Source: Bacillus pseudomycoides (GTDB taxonomy: Bacteria > Bacillota > Bacilli > Bacillales > Bacillaceae_G). Taken from it: a stretch of DNA of 64,000 nucleotides. Of the stretch, positions 48,444 to 56,357 are shown one piece after another (positions within the stretch are counted from its first letter, which is position 1; each line of letters begins with the position of its first letter). The translations under genes and the position numbers were made by a program. Where the stretch lies: positions 115,040-179,039 of the forward strand of contig NZ_NVOY01000003.1 in the NCBI RefSeq assembly GCF_002551005.1. The letters run 5' to 3'. Under the pieces are notes generated by a model. That model saw only the letters and a list, made by a program, of their open reading frames with translations. It was not told the DNA's origin and ran no database searches.

Positions 48444-50126
48444 ATGAATGTCGAAATTTCAATAGAGCGTTCTTGGCAAGAAAACTTCTTAAAACGAATA
48501 GAAGAAGATGGCCCGTGGACAAACTGGGAACTATTTCATCTCGCATATCAAACTGAACAGTCCCTTCTCATTCCCAAATTTGACGGGCTACAGGCGCCTA
48601 AACATTTACCTAATTTCACGCCACTTCCACATCAGTTAGAAGTAGCGCAAACCGTCATTGAACAAATGAACGGAAAAGCAATCTTAGCAGATGAAGTTGG
48701 CCTTGGAAAGACAATTGAAGCTGGACTTATTTTAAAAGAATATATGGTGCGCGGACTTGTGAAAAAAGTACTTATTCTTGTACCTGCATCTCTCGTTTCA
48801 CAATGGGCATATGAACTAAACACAAAATTTTTCATTCCAGCCGTCGCACAGCGAAAAAGTTACTCCTGGGAGCAAGCTGACGTTATTGTATCGTCTATCG
48901 ATACAGCAAAGCGCTCTCCGCATCGTGATATCGTTTTAAATTTAGAATATGACCTCATTATTATTGATGAGGCACATAAACTAAAAAACAACAAAACGAA
49001 AAACTATGAATTTGCCCAACTATTAAAGAAAAAATTTTGTTTATTACTTACCGCAACACCTGTTCAAAATCGCATTGATGAAATCTTTAATCTTGTCTCG
49101 TTATTAAAACCCGGCCATCTCGGCAACCAATCTAATTTTGAAGAATATTACGCTTCGAAAAATCGCACGACTGAAACAGATGAACATTTAAAAGAACTCA
49201 TTAATAAAGTAATGGTACGGAATCGACGACACGACACTGGCATAGAATGGCCAAAACGACATGTTCATACGCTCTTTGTCGACTTCAATGAACAAGAAAA
49301 AGCTTTATACGATGCAATTGAAGGATGGAAAAGACAAGATGTATTTACTTCTGCATTTTCTGCTTTAACATTGAAGCGTGAAGCGTGCAGCAGCCGCGAA
49401 GCTGTTTATTTCTCACTCAAAAAATATGTAGAAAAGCGGCAAAAAGAAGATAAGCAATATACAGTAGATCCATACATAGATGTATTAATGGAGAAAATTA
49501 ATGGTATTTCCGCTAATTCAAAAGCAAATAAAGCATTAGAAATCATTAAAGAAGTTAATGATAAAGTTGTAATTTTCACAGAATACCGTGCTTCTCAAAT
49601 GTATTTACAGTCGTTTTTAAAGCAACACGGTATCTCGTCTGTACCTTTTCGGGGTGGATTTAAACGCGGTAAAAAAGATTGGATGAAAGAATTGTTTCAA
49701 AACCATGCCCAAGTATTAATTGCGACAGAAGCAGGCGGTGAAGGAATAAATCTACAATTTTGTAATTACATGATTAACTACGATCTTCCTTGGAATCCGA
49801 TGCGCCTTGAACAAAGAATCGGACGGATTCATCGTCTCGGCCAAAAGCATGACGTTCATATTTATAATTTGGCAACGAAGCATACAGTAGAAGAACATAT
49901 TTTAAAACTGCTGTATGAAAAAATTGACTTATTTGAGCGCGTCATTGGTGATTTAGATGAAATTTTAACAAGAATAAATATGAAAAACATCGATGCGCAC
50001 ATTCACGATATTTTTACTCATTCCAAAAGTGAAGGAGAAATCCGCATTAAAATGGAAAATTTAACGTCGATTATTGAATTTGCCAAACGAAATGAAGCCG
50101 AGGTGCATGGCTATGCAGCAACATGA
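48444..50126 (+). CDS. yqhH: SNF2-family helicase-like ATPase YqhH
   Basis: 560 residues, full family length. DEAD-like domains: ADEVGLGKTIEAGLI (Walker A), DLIIIDEAHKLKN (DEAH), TATPVQNRIDE, and the helicase C domain with ATEAGGEGINLQFCNY and RIGRIHRLGQ. It belongs to the RapA/Snf2 group; the target is unknown. Divergent from gcvT. Confidence 0.93.
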   Translation: MNVEISIERSWQENFLKRIEEDGPWTNWELFHLAYQTEQSLLIPKFDGLQAPKHLPNFTPLPHQLEVAQTVIEQMNGKAILADEVGLGKTIEAGLILKEYMVRGLVKKVLILVPASLVSQWAYELNTKFFIPAVAQRKSYSWEQADVIVSSIDTAKRSPHRDIVLNLEYDLIIIDEAHKLKNNKTKNYEFAQLLKKKFCLLLTATPVQNRIDEIFNLVSLLKPGHLGNQSNFEEYYASKNRTTETDEHLKELINKVMVRNRRHDTGIEWPKRHVHTLFVDFNEQEKALYDAIEGWKRQDVFTSAFSALTLKREACSSREAVYFSLKKYVEKRQKEDKQYTVDPYIDVLMEKINGISANSKANKALEIIKEVNDKVVIFTEYRASQMYLQSFLKQHGISSVPFRGGFKRGKKDWMKELFQNHAQVLIATEAGGEGINLQFCNYMINYDLPWNPMRLEQRIGRIHRLGQKHDVHIYNLATKHTVEEHILKLLYEKIDLFERVIGDLDEILTRINMKNIDAHIHDIFTHSKSEGEIRIKMENLTSIIEFAKRNEAEVHGYAAT

Positions 50127-50907
50127 AATTCATCATTATTTACATTGTTTTTTTGAGGCAAACGGCTGTGAAATTTTGCAGCGTTTTCCTCATTTATTAG
50201 ACGTTCAATTAACAATCGAAATGGACAAACTACTGATGAACCGGCCATTTTACTGGCATTATCTTGAAAAAACGGGCGGGATACCAAATCCGATGCGTCT
50301 TACATTTATTACTGATGCAAAACATGAGGAGCAAGAAGGCGAGTTCATTCACTACGGTTCTCCGCGCTTACATCAAATTTTTCAGGCAACAAAAGAATTA
50401 GGTGCTTACATTCGTTTATTTGAAGATGTACATTCAAATGGACAAACAAGCACTCCGCTTCACCCTTGGCTTGGCGTCAATATAAAGGTCTCCTATCAAT
50501 GTGATCGAAAAAAAGATATGCTGTATTCCATCGGGATTCACCTTATTTCTGGTGCGATGATTACAAATTTTCATGAGGCATTAACAGCGCTTCGTCTTAC
50601 ACCAAAAATCCCTGATTTTTGTTTTACATTAACGCCAATTATTAAACCGCAAAGCGGCCTATCTAGAATGGAAGAAGCTATGAAACGTATCATTGCTTCA
50701 GACGATCACACATGGGCTGAAGAAGCAAAAGTTCGTTGGAATCACGATTTACAACTACTAAACCGCTTTTACGAGGAAAGTGATGAATTACCAGAAAGCT
50801 ACGAAATAGAAAAACGAGCCTTACAAGAGCAATATGAACCGCGCATTACGATGCAAATTATAAACGGCGGACTCTTTTATGTGACAGCCAATCATTTTCT
50901 AACATAA
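50113..50907 (+). CDS. yqhG: YqhG family protein
   Basis: 264 residues from ATG 50113, overlapping yqhH by 14 bp; GAGGTG upstream, so coupled translation. Conserved region with HPWLGVNIKVSYQCDRKKD and an N-terminal EIHHYLHCFFEANGCEIL. Always found behind yqhH; likely a partner. Mechanism unknown. Confidence 0.9.
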   Translation: MQQHEIHHYLHCFFEANGCEILQRFPHLLDVQLTIEMDKLLMNRPFYWHYLEKTGGIPNPMRLTFITDAKHEEQEGEFIHYGSPRLHQIFQATKELGAYIRLFEDVHSNGQTSTPLHPWLGVNIKVSYQCDRKKDMLYSIGIHLISGAMITNFHEALTALRLTPKIPDFCFTLTPIIKPQSGLSRMEEAMKRIIASDDHTWAEEAKVRWNHDLQLLNRFYEESDELPESYEIEKRALQEQYEPRITMQIINGGLFYVTANHFLT

Positions 50908-50938
50908 AAAAACTCCTTCTACAAGGAGCTTTTTTGTG
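50906..50938 (+). terminator. Terminator of yqhHG
   Basis: AACTCCTT / AAGGAGCT stem with loop CTACA, then T6. Confidence 0.8.
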
Positions 50939-50958
50939 TTAGAAAGTAAAAGTTCATT

Positions 50959-51105
50959 TTAGATTTTCCCATTATATTTCCGGCCATCGTTATGTTCTTG
51001 CTGATGAATCTTTGTCATTCTCTTTTGATATTCTCTATCTTTTGCACTTACATGATTTGCATCTGTTTCTCTATTCTTCTTTGAACCGCCTGCTCCGTTA
51101 CTCAT
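50959..51105 (-). CDS. Small basic protein, 48 residues
   Basis: ATG 51105 behind GGGGTGAAC. A polar and basic sequence (MSNGAGGSKKNRETDANHVS and REYQKRMTKIHQQEHNDGRK), with no hydrophobic segment. Size and composition recall the small spore proteins of Bacillus, but I cannot name a family. Confidence 0.5.
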   Translation of the reverse strand: MSNGAGGSKKNRETDANHVSAKDREYQKRMTKIHQQEHNDGRKYNGKI

Positions 51106-51167
51106 TTTGTTCACCCCACTCGTATATACTTCGGCATTAGTTTTCGCAATCAACATTCCCCTTATAC

Positions 51168-51198
51168 AAAAAATAAGGAGAGGGAATTCCCTCTCCTT
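51168..51198 (-). terminator. Terminator of the 73-residue gene
   Basis: AAGGAGAGGGAA / TTCCCTCTCCTT perfect palindrome with no unpaired loop, followed on the minus strand by ATTTTTTG. It overlaps the stop codon at 51197. Confidence 0.85.
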
Positions 51199-51418
51199 AC
51201 ACATATTTTTGAAACATATCATGTAACTCTTGATTCACAAGATAAGAAATCTGCTCATCTGACTTATGAGGATAACGATCACGTAGTCGAATAGATGCCT
51301 TTAAAACTAAGTTCTCTAATACAGAACGTCCGCCCTTTCCATAAATCGTTTCTGCATATTCTATCAATTTTCCATCCTCAACTGTTGCAGGAGTTTGATC
51401 GAAGAAAAATTTACTCAT
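51197..51418 (-). CDS. Small soluble protein with CcpA-type site upstream
   Basis: 73 residues from ATG 51418 (MSKFFFDQTPATVEDGKLIE ... NQELHDMFQKYV) with AAAGGAGAGG upstream. Charged helical protein, no membrane segment. I do not recognise it. The upstream interval carries two sites matching the catabolite-repression consensus, so its expression probably responds to sugar. Confidence 0.6.
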   Translation of the reverse strand: MSKFFFDQTPATVEDGKLIEYAETIYGKGGRSVLENLVLKASIRLRDRYPHKSDEQISYLVNQELHDMFQKYV

Positions 51419-51434
51419 TTGTACCACCTCTCCT

Positions 51435-51450
51435 TTGATAACGTTTACAT
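51435..51450 (-). promoter_or_regulatory. Consensus cre (CcpA-binding) site
   Basis: On the minus strand ATGTAAACGTTATCAA matches WTGNAANCGNWWNCAW at every fixed position, 17 bp before the ATG of the 73-residue gene. A second site at 51581-51596 (ATGAAAACGCTTTAAA) differs at one fixed position. Confidence 0.7.
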
Positions 51451-51732
51451 TTATATAAACTCAATATGTTATTTATTTCACAATTAATGTATGCATGTAT
51501 AGATGATTAGTTCCATTATAAAACAACATTGCCATAGTATCAAAGTGTATTTTAGACAATTTTGTGAACAAATCTAAAAAATGAAAACGCTTTAAATGTT
51601 ATCATTAATATTATACCGATTAAACTCAATAATTCAATATAATAAACCACTCAAATTTTACTATTAAAGAAAAAAGTTCTTTATAGTATGAAAGAAACAC
51701 TTAAATTACCTTAACAAAATTAAACAATTGCA
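51451..51732. other. Intergenic stretch upstream of the 73-residue gene
   Basis: AT-rich, no coding signal. Holds the imperfect second cre-like site at 51581-51596; otherwise nothing definite, apart from the terminator of the ECF gene at its far end. Confidence 0.5.
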
Positions 51733-51766
51733 TAAAAAAAGCTTTTAAAGGAATTTTTTCCTCTAA
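51733..51766 (-). terminator. Terminator of the cobalamin-linked operon
   Basis: AAAAAGCTTTTA / TAAAAGCTTTTT stem with an 8-nt loop (GGAA..TTCC inner), T-runs on both strands. Confidence 0.75.
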
Positions 51767-51825
51767 AAGCTTTTTTGCTATTCATTATGTACACGACTTC
51801 GTGAACGTAAGATATTACCCTTTAA

Positions 51826-52410
51826 TCACGCGTCTTTGTGCTCTTTCGCATTTTCATGTATATACGAACCTTGATATTTAATTAATAACTTATCTAGCAA
51901 TGGTAATAAAATTGGTGCTAACACCATATAAAATCCAACATTTCCAATCGCGTGATTGAGATCAAATGGTAAGCCTGCCATATAATAAGCCCAAAAATAT
52001 TTCAAACCATAAATTGGTGCTTGGCACAGAGAAATAACAAATCCATATAAAAAACCTGTAAATCCAGCGTACAATCCCATGATGATATGTGGAATTTTTG
52101 AAAACATAGGCCGGATAACCCAACCTGTAATGAGCACAATAACGACATATGAAATAATTTGTGGAATTGTCCAAATTCCCATTCCTAATATTAAGTTCGA
52201 TACGATCATAACAAGCACGGCGTGCAAAGTTCCATAACGCATTCCCATCAGCAATGTTACTAAAATAAGTAATGTCGTTGTTGGTTGTACATTAGGAATA
52301 AACGCAAATACCAATCTTCCCGTAACTGATAATGCTGTTAATACAGCCACTAATGCAATGCTTTTAATGTGTGTTATCGGAACATTAGAAGACTGGTTAT
52401 GAAGCCGCAT
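51826..52410 (-). CDS. ECF transporter S component, cobalamin-type
   Basis: 194 residues and about six membrane helices (ALVAVLTALSVTGRLVFAFI, TLLILVTLLMGMRYG). The substrate-specificity subunit of an energy-coupling factor transporter; the shared ATPase and T subunits must be encoded elsewhere. Cobalamin is inferred from the riboswitch upstream and the DUF4430 partner. Overlaps the lipoprotein gene by 14 bp. Confidence 0.85.
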   Translation of the reverse strand: MRLHNQSSNVPITHIKSIALVAVLTALSVTGRLVFAFIPNVQPTTTLLILVTLLMGMRYGTLHAVLVMIVSNLILGMGIWTIPQIISYVVIVLITGWVIRPMFSKIPHIIMGLYAGFTGFLYGFVISLCQAPIYGLKYFWAYYMAGLPFDLNHAIGNVGFYMVLAPILLPLLDKLLIKYQGSYIHENAKEHKDA

Positions 52411-52798
52411 GTAAATCCCACTTCACTTCGTCGCCGTTTTTTAATTCAGTTTCGTTTGCACCTTTTACTGCTGGTGTACCATTAACATTAAACAACCAAT
52501 ACTTATTTTCTTTCGTATCTTGCTTAACGCCATTAATCGAAGTGATAAACCCTTTGTTATCTTCAATTTTGAAGTTTTTCTTCATCACGTTTAAAAGTGT
52601 TTCTTTTTCCTTAATTTCAACAGTCTTTTTTTCTACCTTACTATCACCATTATTCTGCGTTATTTCAATTGTTACTTTACTTACTGCATCTTTCTTTTTT
52701 GAAACATCAGCAGATGAGTCTTTATTTGAACAACCAACGATGCTTATTGACATCATAATTGCCAAAAATATCCCCATTATTATTTTCGTTACTTTCAT
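52397..52798 (-). CDS. DUF4430 lipoprotein, cobalamin-associated
   Basis: 133 residues from ATG 52798. Signal peptide with lipobox SIVGCSN; the mature part carries the DUF4430 fold (KVTIEITQNNGD ... GDEVKWDLHAAS), which is shared with transcobalamin C-terminal domains. Predicted to capture the ligand at the cell surface for the S component. A cobalamin riboswitch lies in its leader. Confidence 0.85.
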   Translation of the reverse strand: MKVTKIIMGIFLAIMMSISIVGCSNKDSSADVSKKKDAVSKVTIEITQNNGDSKVEKKTVEIKEKETLLNVMKKNFKIEDNKGFITSINGVKQDTKENKYWLFNVNGTPAVKGANETELKNGDEVKWDLHAAS

Positions 52799-52821
52799 CC
52801 TCGTCTCCTTTCTGTCCAAAC

Positions 52822-52992
52822 AAAAAAGGCCTAGTAGGCATGTAAGCAAAACTAGACCTGCAGACTAACTCCATTGCCTCGAATCAGTTAGTCTAAACAA
52901 AGCTATAGGTAATCGACCTGACTTAAGACTATATATCTAGTCTATTACAGTGGCGGGACCGCGTTGGAATTTCACCAAACTTCCTTTACCTA
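52822..52992 (-). promoter_or_regulatory. Cobalamin riboswitch with terminator
   Basis: On the minus strand, GGTGAAATTCC and CGGTCCCGCCACTGTAA form the conserved core and B12 box. P1 is TAGGTAA / TTACCTA (52986-52992 and 52906-52912). A hairpin AGACTAACT / AGTTAGTCT (52862-52894) and then GGTCTAGT / ACTAGGCC with T6 (52822-52858) form the expression platform. It should switch off the DUF4430-ECF operon when cobalamin is bound. Confidence 0.93.
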
Positions 52993-53299
52993 CAACATTT
53001 TTATGAACGATTTTTTTACATTTGATTACTAAGTTTATTATTTCACGACTATTATATCACAGTGAAAGCGTAAAACAATGTCGATTTTTTCACAATTCGT
53101 TTTAACTCTCTCATCTTCCATAAATATAGATCGAATTTCCAATCTATTTTTATGGAAGATTTGAACAGGAATTAGCCTAGCAGTTTCGACATAAAAAAGC
53201 TTATTGTTGTCTTACTAATGAAAAATAATAATTATAATCACTTAAAAAAGTGCAACATTCAGAATACTTATTGTACAATACTAACTAAGGAGGAGTTCA
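52993..53299. other. Intergenic stretch with a long hairpin
   Basis: AT-rich. A 19-bp inverted repeat with one mismatch (53113-53131 and 53142-53160, loop of 10) is the only structure; no T-run follows. A promoter for the downstream gene should also be here. Confidence 0.5.
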
Positions 53300-53923
53300 A
53301 TGAAACAAAACAATAAAGCAATTTACGATATTATTTTTTATCTCATCTTTCCATTTGTTATTTGGAAATTCGGTAAACAATATATGGATGCATATTATGC
53401 CATGCTCATTTCTTCTGTGCCAGGCATTTTTTATACACTGTATTGTTTTAAGAAAGAACGGCAATTTCATGTGACCGGCTTTTTTATCCTCATTACGATG
53501 ATTGTAAATACAAGCGTAGATATACTTTCTGGATCAGCTGAAAAGATGTTATGGAACGACGTGTACTATCACATTGTACTTGGTATTGTTGTGATATGTA
53601 CCATCTTTATCAAACAACCACTCATGCTATATTTCGCAGCCGACCTTGCTGCATTGCAAGGGGATGATCGAAAGAAATCGCAATTGTTATATCGTGACCC
53701 ACGCCTCTTTCCATCGTTCCAATACTTTACTTTCTTTTTTGGCTTACAATTTATTGTACTTAGCGGTATTAAGATCTATATGATTTCTAAATTTGGAGTA
53801 GACGGATACGGAGAAATGAAAGCGATTATGACAGGAGTTGGTTGGTGCATTTCAATAGGAATTGGAGCTGGGTTCCTTTGGATTAGTAATAAAATTAAAC
53901 AGGTGACTGAAGCTGAAGTTTAA
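53300..53923 (+). CDS. VC0807 family membrane protein
   Basis: 207 residues, five or six hydrophobic segments; IIFYLIFPFVIWKFG and PLMLYFAADLAALQG fit this family of membrane proteins of unknown function. AAGGAGG precedes the ATG. Monocistronic, with its own terminator. Confidence 0.75.
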   Translation: MKQNNKAIYDIIFYLIFPFVIWKFGKQYMDAYYAMLISSVPGIFYTLYCFKKERQFHVTGFFILITMIVNTSVDILSGSAEKMLWNDVYYHIVLGIVVICTIFIKQPLMLYFAADLAALQGDDRKKSQLLYRDPRLFPSFQYFTFFFGLQFIVLSGIKIYMISKFGVDGYGEMKAIMTGVGWCISIGIGAGFLWISNKIKQVTEAEV

Positions 53924-53931
53924 CGCATAAA

Positions 53932-53970
53932 AAAGAAGTTCCACTGCTTGTAAGCGGTGGAGCTTCTTTT
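53932..53970 (+). terminator. Terminator of the VC0807-type gene
   Basis: AAGAAG-TCCAC-GCTT / AAGC-GTGGA-CTTCTT stem with one wobble and a GTA loop, then T4. Confidence 0.82.
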
Positions 53971-54070
53971 CTAGGTTATATTGTCGAATATACAGCGTGT
54001 TCAACTCGCCGTAGAAATTGTACTATGACATGAAACTCTTTTCTAGTTGTAAATGATTCCATAGAAATAC

Positions 54071-54271
54071 TTAACTCGATTTCTTTCTTTTTTTCTTCAT
54101 TTGACGATAAAAGAATGCAGCACTTACCGGCAACATACCAAACCAACGATTTAAAAATGGTTCTCTCTCTTCACGACGCTGTTGCCGTTTTTGTTTCCGA
54201 TCCTCTTTTGGAGCATCCATATATGATACAAATTGTTGTGTGACATATCTTATATAATCATTTGTAGACAT
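54071..54271 (-). CDS. yqzE: YqzE family protein
   Basis: 66 residues from ATG 54271 (GAGGTGATAGAT upstream). MSTNDYIRYVTQQFVSYMDAP matches the YqzE family, followed by a very basic middle and a hydrophobic NRWFGMLPVSAAFFY segment. Near the comG operon as in B. subtilis. Function unknown. Confidence 0.85.
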   Translation of the reverse strand: MSTNDYIRYVTQQFVSYMDAPKEDRKQKRQQRREEREPFLNRWFGMLPVSAAFFYRQMKKKRKKSS

Positions 54272-54307
54272 ATCTATCACCTCTACTAGATTAGTATGTC
54301 CACTTCT

Positions 54308-54805
54308 TTATTTATTAATCAGCCCCTGAATTTCTTGAACAATTGCTTCAACACTTTTATTTGTCGTGTCGATCTTCACCATTGCTTCTTCATAATAAGC
54401 TTGACGCTTTTCAAATTTCTCGATAAACGATTGTATATTTTCTTTTTGAAATAACGGTCTTGTTGTATCCTCTGCAATACGCTCCGCAATGACATGTGGA
54501 TCACAGTACAAATAAATTACAGTTCCATGTCCTTTCATCCACTTTCGGTTCTCCGCTTTTTCAACGATTCCTCCTCCAGTTGTAATAATATAATCATTTG
54601 TCGGCAATGATTGCAGCACTTCACTTTCATACTTTCGGAACTCACCTTCTCCTTCCTCTGAAAAGATATCCCGAATAAGCTTCTTTGTCTTTTCTTCAAT
54701 ACATTGATCTGTATCAATAACCGGCATATGAAGTGCACTGCTTAACGCTTTACCAACTGTTGTTTTCCCCGATCCCATAAAACCTGTTATATATAATGTT
54801 TGCAT
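54308..54805 (-). CDS. aroK: Shikimate kinase
   Basis: Phosphorylates shikimate in aromatic amino acid synthesis. 165 residues. Walker [15 protein letters not shown], substrate loop [11 protein letters not shown], and TTGGGIVE with the shikimate-binding RKYE. Follows comGG by 1 bp, so expressed with it or from its own promoter. Confidence 0.95.
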   Translation of the reverse strand: MQTLYITGFMGSGKTTVGKALSSALHMPVIDTDQCIEEKTKKLIRDIFSEEGEGEFRKYESEVLQSLPTNDYIITTGGGIVEKAENRKWMKGHGTVIYLYCDPHVIAERIAEDTTRPLFQKENIQSFIEKFEKRQAYYEEAMVKIDTTNKSVEAIVQEIQGLINK

Positions 54806-54806
54806 G

Positions 54807-55184
54807 TTATCCTCTCTCCTCTTGCCAATTCGTAATCGCTTCGTTATTTGTATTATAACGAAAGCTAACTTTACTTGCGCGTCTTCGTTTTGTCATACAT
54901 TGTAAAGTAATAAAAGCATTTCCATCTACTATTGTGTAATCTCCCTTTGCTTCTCCTGTTTCATACAAATAAAAAAATTCTCGTTTTCCCATTTGGGCTT
55001 TTAATTCTTGCTTCACATTTGCAACAGCTTGGTTCGTTATTTCTTCTAATATAAACAATTCTTCTGCTTCTGTATAAAATTTTTGATCTGATAGAAATAT
55101 ACTCGCCTCATATATAAAAAAAGACATAAGTAAAAATAGGAGAATCATTGTTCCCGGCATTGTAAATCCACTTTCCGATCTCAT
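54807..55184 (-). CDS. comGG: Competence pseudopilin-like protein ComGG
   Basis: 125 residues, last gene of the comG operon for DNA uptake. Type-IV-prepilin-like N-terminus ([20 protein letters not shown]), then a soluble helical domain. Its ATG overlaps the stop of the broken comGF, so the gene is now cut off from its promoter by the inserted element. Expression would depend on readthrough or excision. Confidence 0.9.
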   Translation of the reverse strand: MRSESGFTMPGTMILLFLLMSFFIYEASIFLSDQKFYTEAEELFILEEITNQAVANVKQELKAQMGKREFFYLYETGEAKGDYTIVDGNAFITLQCMTKRRRASKVSFRYNTNNEAITNWQEERG

Positions 55185-55399
55185 CCTTTCACCTCAATAG
55201 CAGAATAACGGGTAACAACGCCCTCATATACTTTACCGCTTATATCCTGCACACGTATCATCAATGTATGAGCTGCTAATTGATAAGAAATGTCCTCTAC
55301 TTTTTGTAAAAGAACTTCATGTCCTGCTCCATTTACTTTCCGAACAATATTATTTCCAGACTTAACATATGTGATATGTAAATTCAGGATACTGCTATT
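55181..55399 (-). pseudogene. comGF: comGF, 3' fragment only
   Basis: The minus strand translates ITYVKSGNNIVRKVNGAGHE ... [15 protein letters not shown] and stops at TGA 55181, which overlaps the comGG ATG as in an intact operon. The frame is open only to 55399, where an in-frame stop appears, and there is no start codon. The upstream half should lie beyond the far end of the element. Fits clean integration into the gene. Confidence 0.88.
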
Positions 55400-55550
55400 T
55401 CATTATATTAGACTAAACGCTAATAATAACCGATAGACAGGAATAATGAATTTTAAACACCCTATAAATTCCCTCCTAAAATTCCAAAAACACATGAATT
55501 AATCACACATATTTCCTTTTAAATTTTCCTTCCATAAATATACTAGTTTA

Positions 55551-55580
55551 TTGTTTTTTTTATTTTAAATTTGGTATACT
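55551..55580 (+). promoter_or_regulatory. Promoter for the 35-residue peptide gene
   Basis: TTGTTT (55551) set 18 bp from TATACT (55575), with TGG in front (extended -10). Strong match to sigma-A spacing, 50 bp before a small coding region. Confidence 0.6.
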
Positions 55581-55630
55581 AAATATTGTAAGACTAATTT
55601 TAAAATAGAAAATCAAGGAGTGTGTAATTC

Positions 55631-55738
55631 ATGATTCGAAACGACAAAAGGAAAGCTATATGTTTAATTAATTATCCTATACGAACATTTAATGTTGATT
55701 TTTTAATTAGAGACTTTAATGCAGTTAGGATAATTTGA
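55631..55738 (+). CDS. 35-residue peptide gene at element edge
   Basis: ATG 55631 with AAGGAGTG upstream and a good promoter before it. Encodes MIRNDKRKAICLINYPIRTF and DFLIRDFNAVRII. Short, basic start, mixed end, no clear family. May be a regulator or a peptide signal of the element, but this is inference; codon evidence is weak because of length. Confidence 0.45.
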   Translation: MIRNDKRKAICLINYPIRTFNVDFLIRDFNAVRII

Positions 55739-56025
55739 TTCCAGAGATTTTAATTTTTTGGTTTACTTAATTGTTCAATAAGACTTTTTATAAGAATAAC
55801 TTAATTTTAATTTAAAAAGTTTACTTTCGCAGGGTAAACTGCCCAAAATTATCATTATGTTTATCACTCCTTAAGCTATTTTAAATCTTACAAATTGATT
55901 GAAAAAAAGCAGTTGAATAACCCTTTTCATTATGAATAATCCAAAAAAATTAGCTTGGGTAGTACTGTTACGGTTAAATTAGTGCTGCCCAAGCATATAA
56001 AAAATAATTTTGGAGGATAAACATT

Positions 56026-56223
56026 ATGAATATGGGTTTAGATTTTAATACTGCGATTTTTTTCATCACGAACTTTTTACTTTTTACTTTAGGGCTTCAT
56101 GGAATTACTTTCTTTAAGTGGATACATAAGATTATCACTTCCACTGATATTGCCCGATTTGGAACAATTTGTACCTTGTTTTGCGCCTTTATCTTACTCT
56201 ACATACAGTGGAAATATAGATAA
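56026..56223 (+). CDS. Small two-helix membrane protein of the element
   Basis: 65 residues, TTGGAGGATAAAC before the ATG. Hydrophobic segments FNTAIFFITNFLLFTLGLHG and IARFGTICTLFCAFILLYIQ. Holin-like topology, but that cannot be concluded from this alone. Ends at a terminator just before the recombinase. Confidence 0.6.
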   Translation: MNMGLDFNTAIFFITNFLLFTLGLHGITFFKWIHKIITSTDIARFGTICTLFCAFILLYIQWKYR

Positions 56224-56278
56224 GTGCAAGCGATTTGAAAGTCAAAAATGGGACGCCTGCTTTGATTTTCCAGAAAAG

Positions 56279-56305
56279 CGAGAGGGGACGCCTTCTCGTT
56301 TTTTT
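56279..56305 (+). terminator. Terminator of the 56026 gene
   Basis: CGAGAGG / CCTTCTCG stem (one mismatch), loop GGACG, then T7. Confidence 0.8.
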
Positions 56306-56329
56306 GTTTTATTTATCCTTTAACTATAA

Positions 56330-56357
56330 AAAGCCCATGCAATTTATACATAGGCTA
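56330..56357 (-). terminator. Terminator of the serine recombinase
   Basis: AGCC-ATG / CAT-GGCT stem overlapping the stop codon, T5 on the minus strand. Confidence 0.65.
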
